This document shows positions 31,331 to 38,564 of a stretch of 45,946 nucleotides of DNA, in pieces. Position 1 is the first letter of the stretch. Each line of letters starts with the position of its first letter. Origin of the DNA: Eubacteriales Family XIII. Incertae Sedis bacterium. Lineage in GTDB: Bacteria; Bacillota; Clostridia; Peptostreptococcales; Anaerovoracaceae. The stretch spans positions 1-45,946 of the forward strand of contig JAISBV010000031.1 of assembly GCA_031266025.1 (NCBI GenBank). The letters run 5' to 3'. Both the position numbers and the translations under genes were made by a program. The notes beneath the pieces were generated by a model that worked only from the letters and a program-made list of their open reading frames with translations, was not told where the DNA came from and did no database searches.

Positions 31331-31726
31331 TCAGCCTGCGCGGCGCGCCGTGGAAGCGGCCGTCCGGCAGCAATTACAAACCGGCCGGCAGTTTAGTTTC
31401 GTCCACTACCTTGAAATCCAGACCTATATTTTCGTATGTGCCTGTTTCTATTATGTATTGATACGGCACGTTCAGCCACGCGTGTTCTATATCGGTCTTC
31501 CTGATCTCGCCGTCTACTTCTTCGTATCGGAGCCCTTTGCTCTTGGCCCATTCTATAATATATGTTCCTTTGACGCCGTGAATTATAGGATCGGACAACG
31601 AATCGAAGGTCGCCGCCACCCATGTAAAATGCCTTAGATGGGCAAACACATCAAAACAGGCAAGTTGTAATTACAGTATACACCTTAACAGTCACAAATC
31701 GGTTACATTTTTGAAATTATTCTATA
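31331..31726 (-). pseudogene. Decayed copy of the BspA-like surface-protein gene
   Basis: Read on the minus strand, 31726-31607 matches the 120 bases upstream of the gene at 41.4 kb (41280-41397). 31577-31348 matches the gene's C-terminal coding part, including VDGEI, KTDIEHAWLNVPYQY and DFKVVDETKLPAGL. The signal peptide and all leucine-rich repeats between these parts are deleted, GAA has become a TAA stop after KLPAGL, and a second deletion joins to the last bases (TGA at 31331-31333). No function is expected. Confidence 0.8.
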
Positions 31727-31764
31727 CTTGCCGCCATTGCAGCCTATCGGTTGCCACAAGATAA

Positions 31765-31908
31765 ACAGGCACAGATCGCCTGCCCTTGACAGTCAACGTG
31801 CAAGCTTATGCGGAACGGTTGGGTCGACTTAATGAGACTTCTCTGTTAGGAAGAGTAAGTGCGACATATGTCTCGCCGGGGTCGCACTTACTTTTTCATC
31901 TGAGCAAC
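31765..31908 (+). pseudogene. Possible gene relic interrupted by the MITE
   Basis: One plus-strand frame from 31765 reads protein-like, with LPLTVNVQAYAERLGRLNE and LLGRVSATYVSPGSHLLFH. It ends in the MITE; joined across the 8-bp duplication it would continue SNRGIARDR and stop at 32076. The same DNA also holds a perfect 12-bp stem, AGTAAGTGCGAC/GTCGCACTTACT (31854-31892), followed by T5, which looks like a terminator. Either reading is possible. No family was recognised. Confidence 0.3.
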
Positions 31909-32052
31909 GTTACTGTTCAGAGGTACTCCGGATATGATACTTTTTCCGTCATTCCGGGATAAACCCGGAATGACCGTACTTTTGGATTTTAACAACCTAA
32001 ATGCCCTAAAACATTTATTACGCAGACAACCTCTGAACAGTAACTGAGCAAC
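31901..32052 (-). mobile_element. MITE copy 2 with perfect 8-bp target duplication
   Basis: The element is 31909-32044 (136 bp). Terminal repeats GTTACTGTTCAGAGGT are perfect over 16 bp, and the flanks TGAGCAAC (31901-31908 and 32045-32052) are identical. In reverse complement it differs from copy 1 at only a few positions, so transposition was recent. It inserted about 40 bases upstream of the antitoxin promoter. Confidence 0.9.
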
Positions 32053-32083
32053 CGCGGAATCGCACGGGATCGCTGAAATTTTC

Positions 32084-32112
32084 TTGACATATTTTTAAGA
32101 TACATGTACAAT
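32084..32112 (+). promoter_or_regulatory. Promoter of the toxI-toxN locus
   Basis: TTGACA (32084-32089), a 17-base spacer and TACAAT (32107-32112): a near-consensus sigma-A promoter. Transcription should begin around 32119, just before a small GGGC-aaaa-GCCC hairpin (32122-32133) and the antitoxin repeats. Confidence 0.85.
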
Positions 32113-32118
32113 AGCAGT

Positions 32119-32255
32119 ACAGGGCAAAAGCCCGATATGACAAGCGCCCTGCCGCTTTGAGAGCAGATCATTTATGACAAGCGCCCTGCCGCTTTGAGAG
32201 CAGATCATTTATGAAAGGTGCGCCGCTGCCTTTTAACGCGGCTGTAATGACTGCG
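32119..32255 (+). ncRNA. toxI: ToxI-type antitoxin RNA (tandem 37-nt repeats)
   Basis: Two identical 37-base units begin at 32137 and 32174, followed by a diverged 36-base unit at 32211 that again runs into ATGA at 32247. In the exact units CTGC pairs with GCAG, and ATGA can pair with TCAT at the unit end. In the diverged unit the sequence changes but a GCCGC/GCGGC stem is kept at about the same place, as expected for a selected RNA fold. In type III systems each processed unit is a pseudoknot that wraps and inhibits the ToxN protein. The repeats precede the toxin gene and a terminator, the standard layout. Confidence 0.85.
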
Positions 32256-32285
32256 GAGGAACGGGTTTACCGTTCCTCTGTTGCT
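32256..32285 (+). terminator. Attenuating terminator between toxI and toxN
   Basis: A perfect 9-bp stem GAGGAACGG-gttta-CCGTTCCTC (32256-32278) is followed by a T-rich but interrupted tract (TGTTGCTGTTT). Such a leaky terminator sets the excess of antitoxin RNA over toxin mRNA in known ToxIN loci. Confidence 0.8.
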
Positions 32286-32302
32286 GTTTGGAGGAAAAAC
32301 CT

Positions 32303-32857
32303 GTGAACAAACTCAATTTTTATACTGTCGATTTGGAATATGTTGATTTTTTAAAAAAGGCGGAATATGAAAAAAGAGGGTTCAGCCGTGTTCCGAATAT
32401 GGAATACAGTAATAAACACAAACCGAAATTTCTTTGCGGTATTGTTTTACAAATAACCGGTATCGGTTACTATGTGCCGGTGACATCCTATAAAGAACAA
32501 AAACCGGATAATTTTTTAATTAAAGCCGATAACGGACAGACGGTAAGTTCTCTTCGTTTTAATTATATGTTTCCCATACCCGAGGAATTGGCTTTTGTGC
32601 GCAATATATCCGACGAATCCGACCATATATATCGTGCTTTACTTTCGCAAGAGTTAAGATATTGCATCAAAAATCAAGAATTAATCCAACGCTTGGCGGA
32701 ACGTACTTATAAGCGTGTTCTTTTGGGAAAAAATCAAGGACTTATTTTGAACAGTTGCGACTTCCCGTTATTGGAGAAAAAGTGCGTTGAATATACAGTT
32801 GCCGTAAGTTGCCGATTCGAAAGCACAAATACAAACAACGTCTCAGTCGAACCATAA
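32303..32857 (+). CDS. toxN: ToxN/AbiQ-family endoribonuclease toxin (type III)
   Basis: A 184-residue sequence-specific endoribonuclease that also cuts its antitoxin precursor RNA; in other bacteria such systems abort phage infection or stabilise plasmids. The N-terminus LNFYTVDLEYVDFLKK and the segment FLCGIVLQI...YYVPVTSYK match the ToxN fold. Thr61, Ser62 and Lys64 correspond to the catalytic TS-x-K group. I chose the GTG at 32303 because GGAGG lies 8 bases before it. Codon use and base composition are much more AT-rich than the surroundings, indicating transfer. The frame is intact and the full promoter-repeat-terminator layout is present, so the locus may work. Confidence 0.9.
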   Translation: MNKLNFYTVDLEYVDFLKKAEYEKRGFSRVPNMEYSNKHKPKFLCGIVLQITGIGYYVPVTSYKEQKPDNFLIKADNGQTVSSLRFNYMFPIPEELAFVRNISDESDHIYRALLSQELRYCIKNQELIQRLAERTYKRVLLGKNQGLILNSCDFPLLEKKCVEYTVAVSCRFESTNTNNVSVEP

Positions 32858-32924
32858 GAAGTGTGAAATTGCAAGAGGAAAGAGGCTTTGCGGCATGATC
32901 GGATAAGTTGCCGTAAGCTGCCGG

Positions 32925-32950
32925 AAAAGAAAAACCGCCCCGAAGGGCGG
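32925..32950 (-). terminator. Terminator of the PASTA gene
   Basis: On the minus strand CCGCCC-ttcg-GGGCGG (32950-32935) is followed by TTTTTCTTTT (32934-32925), 24 bases after the PASTA gene stop. The stem may also slow toxN transcripts arriving from the other side. Confidence 0.8.
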
Positions 32951-32973
32951 TCTCTCGGACAACTGATTTTGTA

Positions 32974-33522
32974 TTACCGGCCTTTGCCGTGACTCACGGA
33001 TATCGAAAGCAACGCGCCGCGTACCGTCATGGTTTGTCCGTCTTTTTCAACGGTTCCGTTGCCCATGTCCGTGACAAAAATCACGTGTCCGTAAGGAACA
33101 GTATCGGAATATTCGTCGTAACCGCCGCCTATGCTGAACCCGGCCGCTCTCAGAATCGACTTGGCTTCGTTTCCTTCCATCCCAACCACATCGGGAATCG
33201 CAACATACTCCAAGCTGTCTTTGGCAACTTCTTTCCACTCGCCGTTCACGAACACACGAACCGTTTCCACGGTTTGCGTGGGCTGAGAGGGCTGCACGGG
33301 ATCGGAACCCGAGGGTTGTTCCGTCTGCGACGGCTGATCATTGTCTTTCGGAGTCTCCGGCTCCTGCGGTTTCACAGGAATCCGAGAAAGTCCCGAAAGG
33401 CTGTAATCGCTTGGAGCGGAAGGATACTTACTGTGATCCCAAGTGTAACCGGGAGGTTTCTTGATCAAAACAAAATAAACGCGGCTCTTGCAATTTCCTT
33501 CTGCTTTTCGTACAATATACAA
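32974..33522 (-). CDS. Orphan PASTA-domain protein, possibly a truncated gene
   Basis: The 182-residue product begins at a TTG with AAAGGA upstream, has a Pro/Gln/Glu/Ser-rich linker (about 50-90) and ends in one PASTA domain (about 108-180; IPDVVGMEGNEAKSILRAAGF). PASTA domains bind peptidoglycan fragments and normally sit at the C-terminus of PrkC-type kinases or penicillin-binding proteins. Here no kinase or transpeptidase part and no signal peptide precede it. Only 33 bases separate its start from the divergent M23 gene, leaving no room for a normal promoter. It may be the 3' remnant of a larger gene cut when the accessory island was formed. Confidence 0.65.
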   Translation of the reverse strand: MYIVRKAEGNCKSRVYFVLIKKPPGYTWDHSKYPSAPSDYSLSGLSRIPVKPQEPETPKDNDQPSQTEQPSGSDPVQPSQPTQTVETVRVFVNGEWKEVAKDSLEYVAIPDVVGMEGNEAKSILRAAGFSIGGGYDEYSDTVPYGHVIFVTDMGNGTVEKDGQTMTVRGALLSISVSHGKGR

Positions 33523-33555
33523 AGAATCCTTTCACCTCATTCGGAACGGAGCATA

Positions 33556-34845
33556 ATGAAAAAATTTATTTTACGCCTTATGGCGGTGATTATCATATTG
33601 TCAGTCGCGTTTGCCGGCTACGGTTATTACGAATACGCGAACGCGAATCCGGTTTCGTCGCCCGAGACGGATGTTTTGTTTATGGAAACCGCGTTGGCGC
33701 CCGCGCAGTCTGAATGGAACGAACCTGTTTTACGAGGTCTTGTTTACAGGCGTTTTGAAAAAACCGACGCCGCTGCGGAGCGGAACTTCGGCGCGATAGG
33801 ACGGTCGCCCGCGCAGTTATATCTGCGTCTGCCTGAGGGCTTTGCCGGGCGTTTGCGTCTCACAACAGACGGCGCCGTCAGGGATGAAACGCTCCGCGGC
33901 GGCGACGCGGTTTTTGACGCGGAGGCCGGCGACTATAATCTCGAAATAACAGGGGATATATCAAAAGGCCAAGGCGGCGGTTACGGCAGCTTCACGTATC
34001 GCTGCTCATTCTCGGTAGAAGAAGCGGAGCCGGAATTGCTGACAGGAAAGACAGAGCTTGCGCAGGGCGATATCATGTCGCTGAAGCTGATCAATATCCC
34101 GCCCGAAATCACTCCCTCTGCAGAAACTTCGCTCGGCATGGCGGTTTTCACGCCGGGCGGCAAAGGCGTTTGGCACGCCGCCGTACCTGTCGGCAACCGG
34201 CAAAATCCCGGCTCGTACACGATAAGCGTACAGGCCGGCGACAGGCATTTCGAAACAGATGTCTCTGTTCTGCCTTTTGACTTCGTCGAACAGAATTTAA
34301 CCATAGATGTCGGCGATCCCGTTATAAGCGAGGCGAACAGCCCCGAAGCATACAGGGAATATCGTGAAAAAATTCCGCCTCTGTTTGAAACATTTGACAC
34401 GGAAAGGTATTGGGAAGGCGTGTTTGACGCGCCCGCAGACGGCAGGGTAAGTACGGAATTCGGTACAATACGCTACACAAACGGCAATTACGCGAATCCG
34501 CGCAGCCACAACGGCATGGATATCGCCGCTCCCGAGGGAAGCCCCGTCCGCGCGCCGAACGCAGGCCGCGTCGTCATGGCCGAACGGCTGCTGAATACGG
34601 GCAACACCGTCGTCATCGAACACGGCGGAGGGCTTAAAAGCTATTATTTTCATATGAGCCGATTGGACGTCAACATCGGTGAAACGGTCAATAAAGGAGA
34701 ACTTATAGGCGCGATCGGTACAACAGGTTATTCGACAGGCCCGCACCTGCATTATGAAATGCGCATAGGCAATAAGCCCGTAAGTCCGTCTATGCTCTTC
34801 AGCGAAAGCGCGGGGCTTTACAGTCTCGGCGTGACAAACGACTGA
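33556..34845 (+). CDS. Secreted M23-family (LytM-like) peptidase
   Basis: The 429-residue protein has an N-terminal membrane anchor or signal sequence (about 4-24), a long beta-rich region (about 50-300) and a C-terminal M23 domain. Zinc ligands are visible: His318 and Asp322 in HNGMD, and HLH at 397-399 in GPHLHYEMRIGN. M23 enzymes cut peptidoglycan cross-bridges or stems. The ATG at 33556 has GGAG upstream; a frame open further upstream overlaps the PASTA gene and is not used. It lies near murI, murE and a D-Asp ligase candidate, all cell-wall genes. Confidence 0.9.
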   Translation: MKKFILRLMAVIIILSVAFAGYGYYEYANANPVSSPETDVLFMETALAPAQSEWNEPVLRGLVYRRFEKTDAAAERNFGAIGRSPAQLYLRLPEGFAGRLRLTTDGAVRDETLRGGDAVFDAEAGDYNLEITGDISKGQGGGYGSFTYRCSFSVEEAEPELLTGKTELAQGDIMSLKLINIPPEITPSAETSLGMAVFTPGGKGVWHAAVPVGNRQNPGSYTISVQAGDRHFETDVSVLPFDFVEQNLTIDVGDPVISEANSPEAYREYREKIPPLFETFDTERYWEGVFDAPADGRVSTEFGTIRYTNGNYANPRSHNGMDIAAPEGSPVRAPNAGRVVMAERLLNTGNTVVIEHGGGLKSYYFHMSRLDVNIGETVNKGELIGAIGTTGYSTGPHLHYEMRIGNKPVSPSMLFSESAGLYSLGVTND

Positions 34846-34862
34846 CAGTTTCATTTCGGAAC

Positions 34863-34955
34863 GCGGTAAGTCCAAAGGAAGGAACGCCGGGCCGGTTGCT
34901 TCCTCTTATTGTAGCCTTAGGCATGAGCCGGGATAAAGTGCGATTGGCTTACCGC
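34863..34955 (+). ncRNA. Candidate structured RNA upstream of murI
   Basis: A closing stem of 12 bp with one bulge (GCGGTAAG-t-CCAA at 34863-34875 with TTGG-CTTACCGC at 34944-34955) encloses a second stem, AGGAAG/CTTCCT (34876-34881 with 34899-34904), and a small GCC-tta-GGC hairpin (34914-34922), giving a three-way-junction layout. It ends 41 bases before the murI start, in a gap with no gene. It matches no riboswitch class I can name. A leader RNA for murI or an independent small RNA are both possible. Confidence 0.4.
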
Positions 34956-34996
34956 ACATTTAACCGTTAAATTTATTGTAGCAAAGGAATGGGTTT

Positions 34997-35845
34997 ATGG
35001 ACAATCGCCCTATCGGTTTTTTTGATTCGGGGCTCGGCGGGCTTACCTGCATCCCCTACCTTATGGACGCGCTGCCGACGGAACGCATCATATATTTCGG
35101 CGATACGGCCAGAACGCCTTACGGCTCCAAGGCGGTTTCCACCATACGCGCTTTCTCGTTTGAGATATCCGATTTTTTAGTGGAGAGCGGCGTAAAGATG
35201 ATAGTGATCGCTTGCAATACTGTCAGTTCCACATGTATAGACGATCTGCGCAAGCGGCACCCGAGTACGCCAATACTCGGCATCATCAGCCCCGCAGCTC
35301 ACACGACGGCCAATATCTGCGGGCCCGAAAACCGCATAGGCGTTATAGGCACAAAGGCCACGATACAGAGTAACGCCTATCGTACGAAGATATTGGGCTA
35401 TAACCGGGAGCTTGATATCGCGCAAACCGCCTGCCCCGCCCTCGTGCCGCTAATCGAAGAAGGAATTATCCTGCACGAAATTATGGATCTCTCTATACGT
35501 TATTATCTTGATCATTTTATATCCTACAACGCCATAGACACCCTTGTGCTCGGCTGTACGCATTATCCGCTTATACGCAATAATATACAGAAACTCTATC
35601 CGAATCTGCGCATCGTAGACCCCTCGCAAGAGATATTGCGGAGTATCGGCGACGCTTTGGCGCGGTACGGGATATTCGCCGCGTCCGCCGGCGCGGAGCA
35701 TACATTCTACGCGAGCGACCTGTCCGAGAACTTCGTGAACATGATCCGGCGCATATTTGAATCCACGAATCCGAATATCGTGTTTAAGACTATTGACGCG
35801 GAAACATTGCGGCGCGGGCGGAACGGAGCGAACCATGGATATTGA
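34997..35845 (+). CDS. murI: Glutamate racemase
   Basis: Makes D-glutamate for the peptidoglycan stem. The 282-residue protein has FFDSGLGGLT at the start, DTARTPYGSK, and the two catalytic cysteines Cys73 (ACNTVSS) and Cys187 (GCTHYPL). AAAGGAA lies 8 bases before the ATG. It overlaps the next small gene by 11 bases. Together with the racemase, MurE and ATP-grasp genes facing it, it forms a cell-wall precursor cluster. Confidence 0.95.
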   Translation: MDNRPIGFFDSGLGGLTCIPYLMDALPTERIIYFGDTARTPYGSKAVSTIRAFSFEISDFLVESGVKMIVIACNTVSSTCIDDLRKRHPSTPILGIISPAAHTTANICGPENRIGVIGTKATIQSNAYRTKILGYNRELDIAQTACPALVPLIEEGIILHEIMDLSIRYYLDHFISYNAIDTLVLGCTHYPLIRNNIQKLYPNLRIVDPSQEILRSIGDALARYGIFAASAGAEHTFYASDLSENFVNMIRRIFESTNPNIVFKTIDAETLRRGRNGANHGY

Positions 35846-36344
35846 CGGACTCTTGCGTCTCTTGTCGATAGAGACGTGCGAAAATTTTACTTTTTTTGAA
35901 TACTATGCGGAGCTTGTTGAGACCGAGAGCGATATACCGTTCGAAACGCTGTATGAATTTTTCTCACGCACGGACAGGAATACCTTGGCGGAGTTAACGG
36001 AAGGGTATTTCGAGGAAACGCTGTCCGGTGTTCCGGACGATCAAACCGAATTCTATGCTCTGTTCGACGCCATAGGCGGCAATATGGCGTGGCTCTCGAA
36101 GACCGCCGAAGAAGAGGAACGCGGACTCAACATGTACACGGAGGAATTTTTGCGTTTCAGGCAGTGGTATACGCAAGAAGGAGAGGTTCATTGTGAGAAT
36201 AAGGAGAGCCGTGAAATGAGCGAAGCCACGATCTGCGAAGCATTGGCGCTCTCGCGTCTCGAAAAACTCGGCGAACCCGATTACTTTTTCGATTTCAGCG
36301 ATTGCATGGATTACGAGCTTGTACACAGATATTTCGTTACATAA
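35835..36344 (+). CDS. Hypothetical acidic protein coupled to murI
   Basis: A 169-residue soluble, strongly acidic protein (many Glu/Asp, aromatic-rich), with no signal peptide or membrane segment and no domain I recognise. The ATG lies within the murI coding end, with GGAG 10 bases upstream, so it is translated from the same mRNA. Its last 34 bases overlap the 3' end of the convergent murE. It might regulate murI or serve the cell wall; that is position-based inference only. Confidence 0.7.
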   Translation: MDIDGLLRLLSIETCENFTFFEYYAELVETESDIPFETLYEFFSRTDRNTLAELTEGYFEETLSGVPDDQTEFYALFDAIGGNMAWLSKTAEEEERGLNMYTEEFLRFRQWYTQEGEVHCENKESREMSEATICEALALSRLEKLGEPDYFFDFSDCMDYELVHRYFVT

Positions 36345-37834
36345 TCCGTATCCGACGGCGTATCTATGTATACGCGGCCTCTCTTTTGGCGAGTTTCCCT
36401 GCCCTTGCCCGTTATGAGCACGACAGAATTCGCGTCTGCGGACACCAGAGCTTCTCGTATGGCTTCCTCACGGTTCAATATGACGCGGCAGGGCCGGCCG
36501 AACGGCGCCGCCCACGAAGCTATCTCTCGGCATATGCTCTCCGCGCTTTCCTCGCCGGCATCTTCTTCCGTCAAATATATGAAGTCCGCGTATTCACCGG
36601 CCAAAACGCCGAGTTCCCGTCTGCGGGAGAGAGCCTTCTTGCCGGGGCAGCCGAATACGATGCTTATCTTCCTGCCCGCGTACTCGCGGCGCACCGCCTT
36701 GAACAGCGTCTCGAAGCTGAGCTTGTTGTGTGCGTAGTCCACAATGACGGTTTTGCCGTCCGCGCCCGTGAACACTTCCATCCTGCCGCTGACGCGCGCG
36801 GTCGCAAGTCCCGCCTTTATATACGTCTCCGGTACGTGCAGCGCGCGCGCGGCGGCTATGGCCGCAAGCGCGTTTTCCGCGTTAAAAAAGCCCGGCATAG
36901 CAATCTCGAAATCCTCATCGGCATCCCCGGAAGAAACGCCGCTCACATGAAAAGCCAAACCTTCGCCCGAAGGTCTTATATCACTGCCGCGTATATCCGC
37001 CCCGCTTGAAAACCCGAATGTACCGGAACACGGACACGCCTTGGCGGCCTCGGTTATCCGCGCCGCAAAGCTTGCGTCCGCGTTTACGCAAGCCGTATCG
37101 CATTGCGCGAATATCTTGAGTTTCGATGAAAAATAATCCTCAAAATCCGTATGCTCTATGTCGCTTATATGATCTTCCCCTATATTCAGAAAACAGACGA
37201 CGTCAAAACGCAGACCCATTGTTCTTTTGTATTTGAGCGCCTGACTCGACACTTCCATAACCATGTATTCAATGCCGCTTTGGACGGCGTTCTTGAAATG
37301 TTCGTGCAATTCAAGCGTTTCGGGAGTAGTGAGGTGCGATTCCTCACATATGACCCCATCGAAATTGTCAATACCGGAGAGCACGGCGGCCGGCTTTTTG
37401 CCCTGTGCCGCGAGCATGGCGTCCAAGACGGCCTTTATGTAATACACCGTGGTAGATTTGCCCTTCGTTCCCGTTACGCCCACTATTTTTAATTTTCTCC
37501 AAATTTCTCCGTAATAGCAGTTTGCTAAAACGGCCAAGGCTGCGCGTATATCGGAAACGATAAGCGCCGGCGCTTGAATGTCGGCATAAACGACTTCACT
37601 GACATAGGCAATGGCGCCGTCTGCGACGGCGTCGGCAAGATATTGCTCGGAGAAGTACGTGCCCTTGCATATAAAAAGGGCGCCGCAGCGCGCGGCGCGC
37701 GAGTCGTAGCACAGGATGTCGACAAGGCGTTCGTCAAAGCCCGCGCCGTCCGCCGCAGGTACGGCGCGGACGAGCAGTCCGCCGGTTTTCAGAACAGCTT
37801 CGTATTCGCGCAGCGAACGCGGTATAACAGACAT
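36311..37834 (-). CDS. murE: MurE-type UDP-MurNAc-dipeptide ligase, probably not meso-DAP specific
   Basis: An ATP-dependent Mur ligase that adds the third amino acid to UDP-MurNAc-L-Ala-D-Glu. The P-loop GVTGTKGKST is at 120-129, the central domain has HLTTPETLELHE, and DYAHNKLSFE lies in the C-terminal domain. Where meso-DAP-adding MurE has DNPR, this protein has LTEEDAGEE (about 420-428), so it likely uses L-Lys, L-Orn or another diamino acid. The ATG at 37834 has only a distant GGAAGG; an ATG at 37864 would overlap the racemase gene. The upstream racD-like gene ends 2 bases before. Length 507. Confidence 0.88.
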   Translation of the reverse strand: MSVIPRSLREYEAVLKTGGLLVRAVPAADGAGFDERLVDILCYDSRAARCGALFICKGTYFSEQYLADAVADGAIAYVSEVVYADIQAPALIVSDIRAALAVLANCYYGEIWRKLKIVGVTGTKGKSTTVYYIKAVLDAMLAAQGKKPAAVLSGIDNFDGVICEESHLTTPETLELHEHFKNAVQSGIEYMVMEVSSQALKYKRTMGLRFDVVCFLNIGEDHISDIEHTDFEDYFSSKLKIFAQCDTACVNADASFAARITEAAKACPCSGTFGFSSGADIRGSDIRPSGEGLAFHVSGVSSGDADEDFEIAMPGFFNAENALAAIAAARALHVPETYIKAGLATARVSGRMEVFTGADGKTVIVDYAHNKLSFETLFKAVRREYAGRKISIVFGCPGKKALSRRRELGVLAGEYADFIYLTEEDAGEESAESICREIASWAAPFGRPCRVILNREEAIREALVSADANSVVLITGKGRETRQKRGRVYIDTPSDTDYVTKYLCTSS

Positions 37835-37836
37835 AT

Positions 37837-38535
37837 TTATATATATTCCTTCCCCGCGAAACAAATCACGCTCTTGACAAGCGTCAGCAACGCGTCCGTA
37901 TAGAAATCAGACAAAGAAAAGCGTTCTTTTATCACGGACATCTCCGTACAGGCCATCAGTGCGGCGTCGCAGCCCGCGCGCAAGGCCTCGCGTTCGATAA
38001 CCGAAATATCGTCCGGCGATATTTCCCCGCCGTTTTTAACGCCGTCGTATATGAGCTTCATAACTGTTTTCTGCGTTTCGGCGGAAGGCAGCCAAGGCGT
38101 TAGGCCCCGCTTTTCCAATGCGCGCTGATAAACGCCCGCCCGCGCCGTGCCGTCCGTGGCGAGCACCGCGACGCGCGCGCCGCCCGAAGGAAAGCGTTCG
38201 GCGCATTCGAGCGCTGCGGCATCCACCATATTGAGCAAAGGGATACGAATTCCTGCCTCTATCTCGTCCGCGAGCACGTGCGACGTATTGCAGGGTATGG
38301 CTATGGCGTCTGCGCCGCAGCGCTCGAGCAAACGCGCGTCGTCAAGAAGCAGCGCGAGCAATTCCGCGCGCCGACCGCATAGCAGAGCTTCTGTGCGATC
38401 AGGCATAGACGCGTGACTCAGCAATATCATATCTACATGCTGTTGGTCGCAGCACGCCTTTGTATGCTCTACCGTCATGCGATAAAAAAGAGCGCTCGCG
38501 GCGGGCCCCATGCCGCCAATAACGCCTATCTTCAC
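37837..38535 (-). CDS. Aspartate/glutamate-type amino acid racemase
   Basis: A PLP-independent racemase of 232 residues from the GTG at 38535, which has a strong GGAGG site 6 bases before it; earlier start codons lack one. Family marks are GVIGGMGPAAS at the N-terminus, the first catalytic Cys in AIPCNTSH and the second in MACTEMS. It most resembles aspartate racemases. It lies between the ATP-grasp ligase and murE, which fits a role in making D-Asp for the cell-wall bridge. 92 bases with two hairpins separate it from the ATP-grasp gene. Confidence 0.85.
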   Translation of the reverse strand: MKIGVIGGMGPAASALFYRMTVEHTKACCDQQHVDMILLSHASMPDRTEALLCGRRAELLALLLDDARLLERCGADAIAIPCNTSHVLADEIEAGIRIPLLNMVDAAALECAERFPSGGARVAVLATDGTARAGVYQRALEKRGLTPWLPSAETQKTVMKLIYDGVKNGGEISPDDISVIEREALRAGCDAALMACTEMSVIKERFSLSDFYTDALLTLVKSVICFAGKEYI

Positions 38536-38564
38536 CCTTGCCTCCGTAAGACATTTCCGTTGCG

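Noticed and set aside
28167-32044. Composite transposon bounded by the two MITEs
   Set aside because: Each copy has its own 8-bp target duplication, so each inserted separately; a composite would share one duplication at the outer ends.
32137-32210. Two tandem 37-bp repeats as a CRISPR array
   Set aside because: The units are directly adjacent with no spacers, and a ToxN gene with terminator follows. Type III antitoxin repeats explain it.
32989-33555. N-terminal extension of the M23 peptidase by about 190 residues
   Set aside because: It is antisense to the PASTA gene, and the ATG at 33556 has a binding site and starts a proper signal/anchor sequence.
34863-34955. SRP RNA or a known riboswitch upstream of murI
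   Set aside because: The sequence GGAAGGAA is reminiscent of the SRP RNA loop, but the flanking conserved bases and single-hairpin shape are missing. No known riboswitch core was matched.
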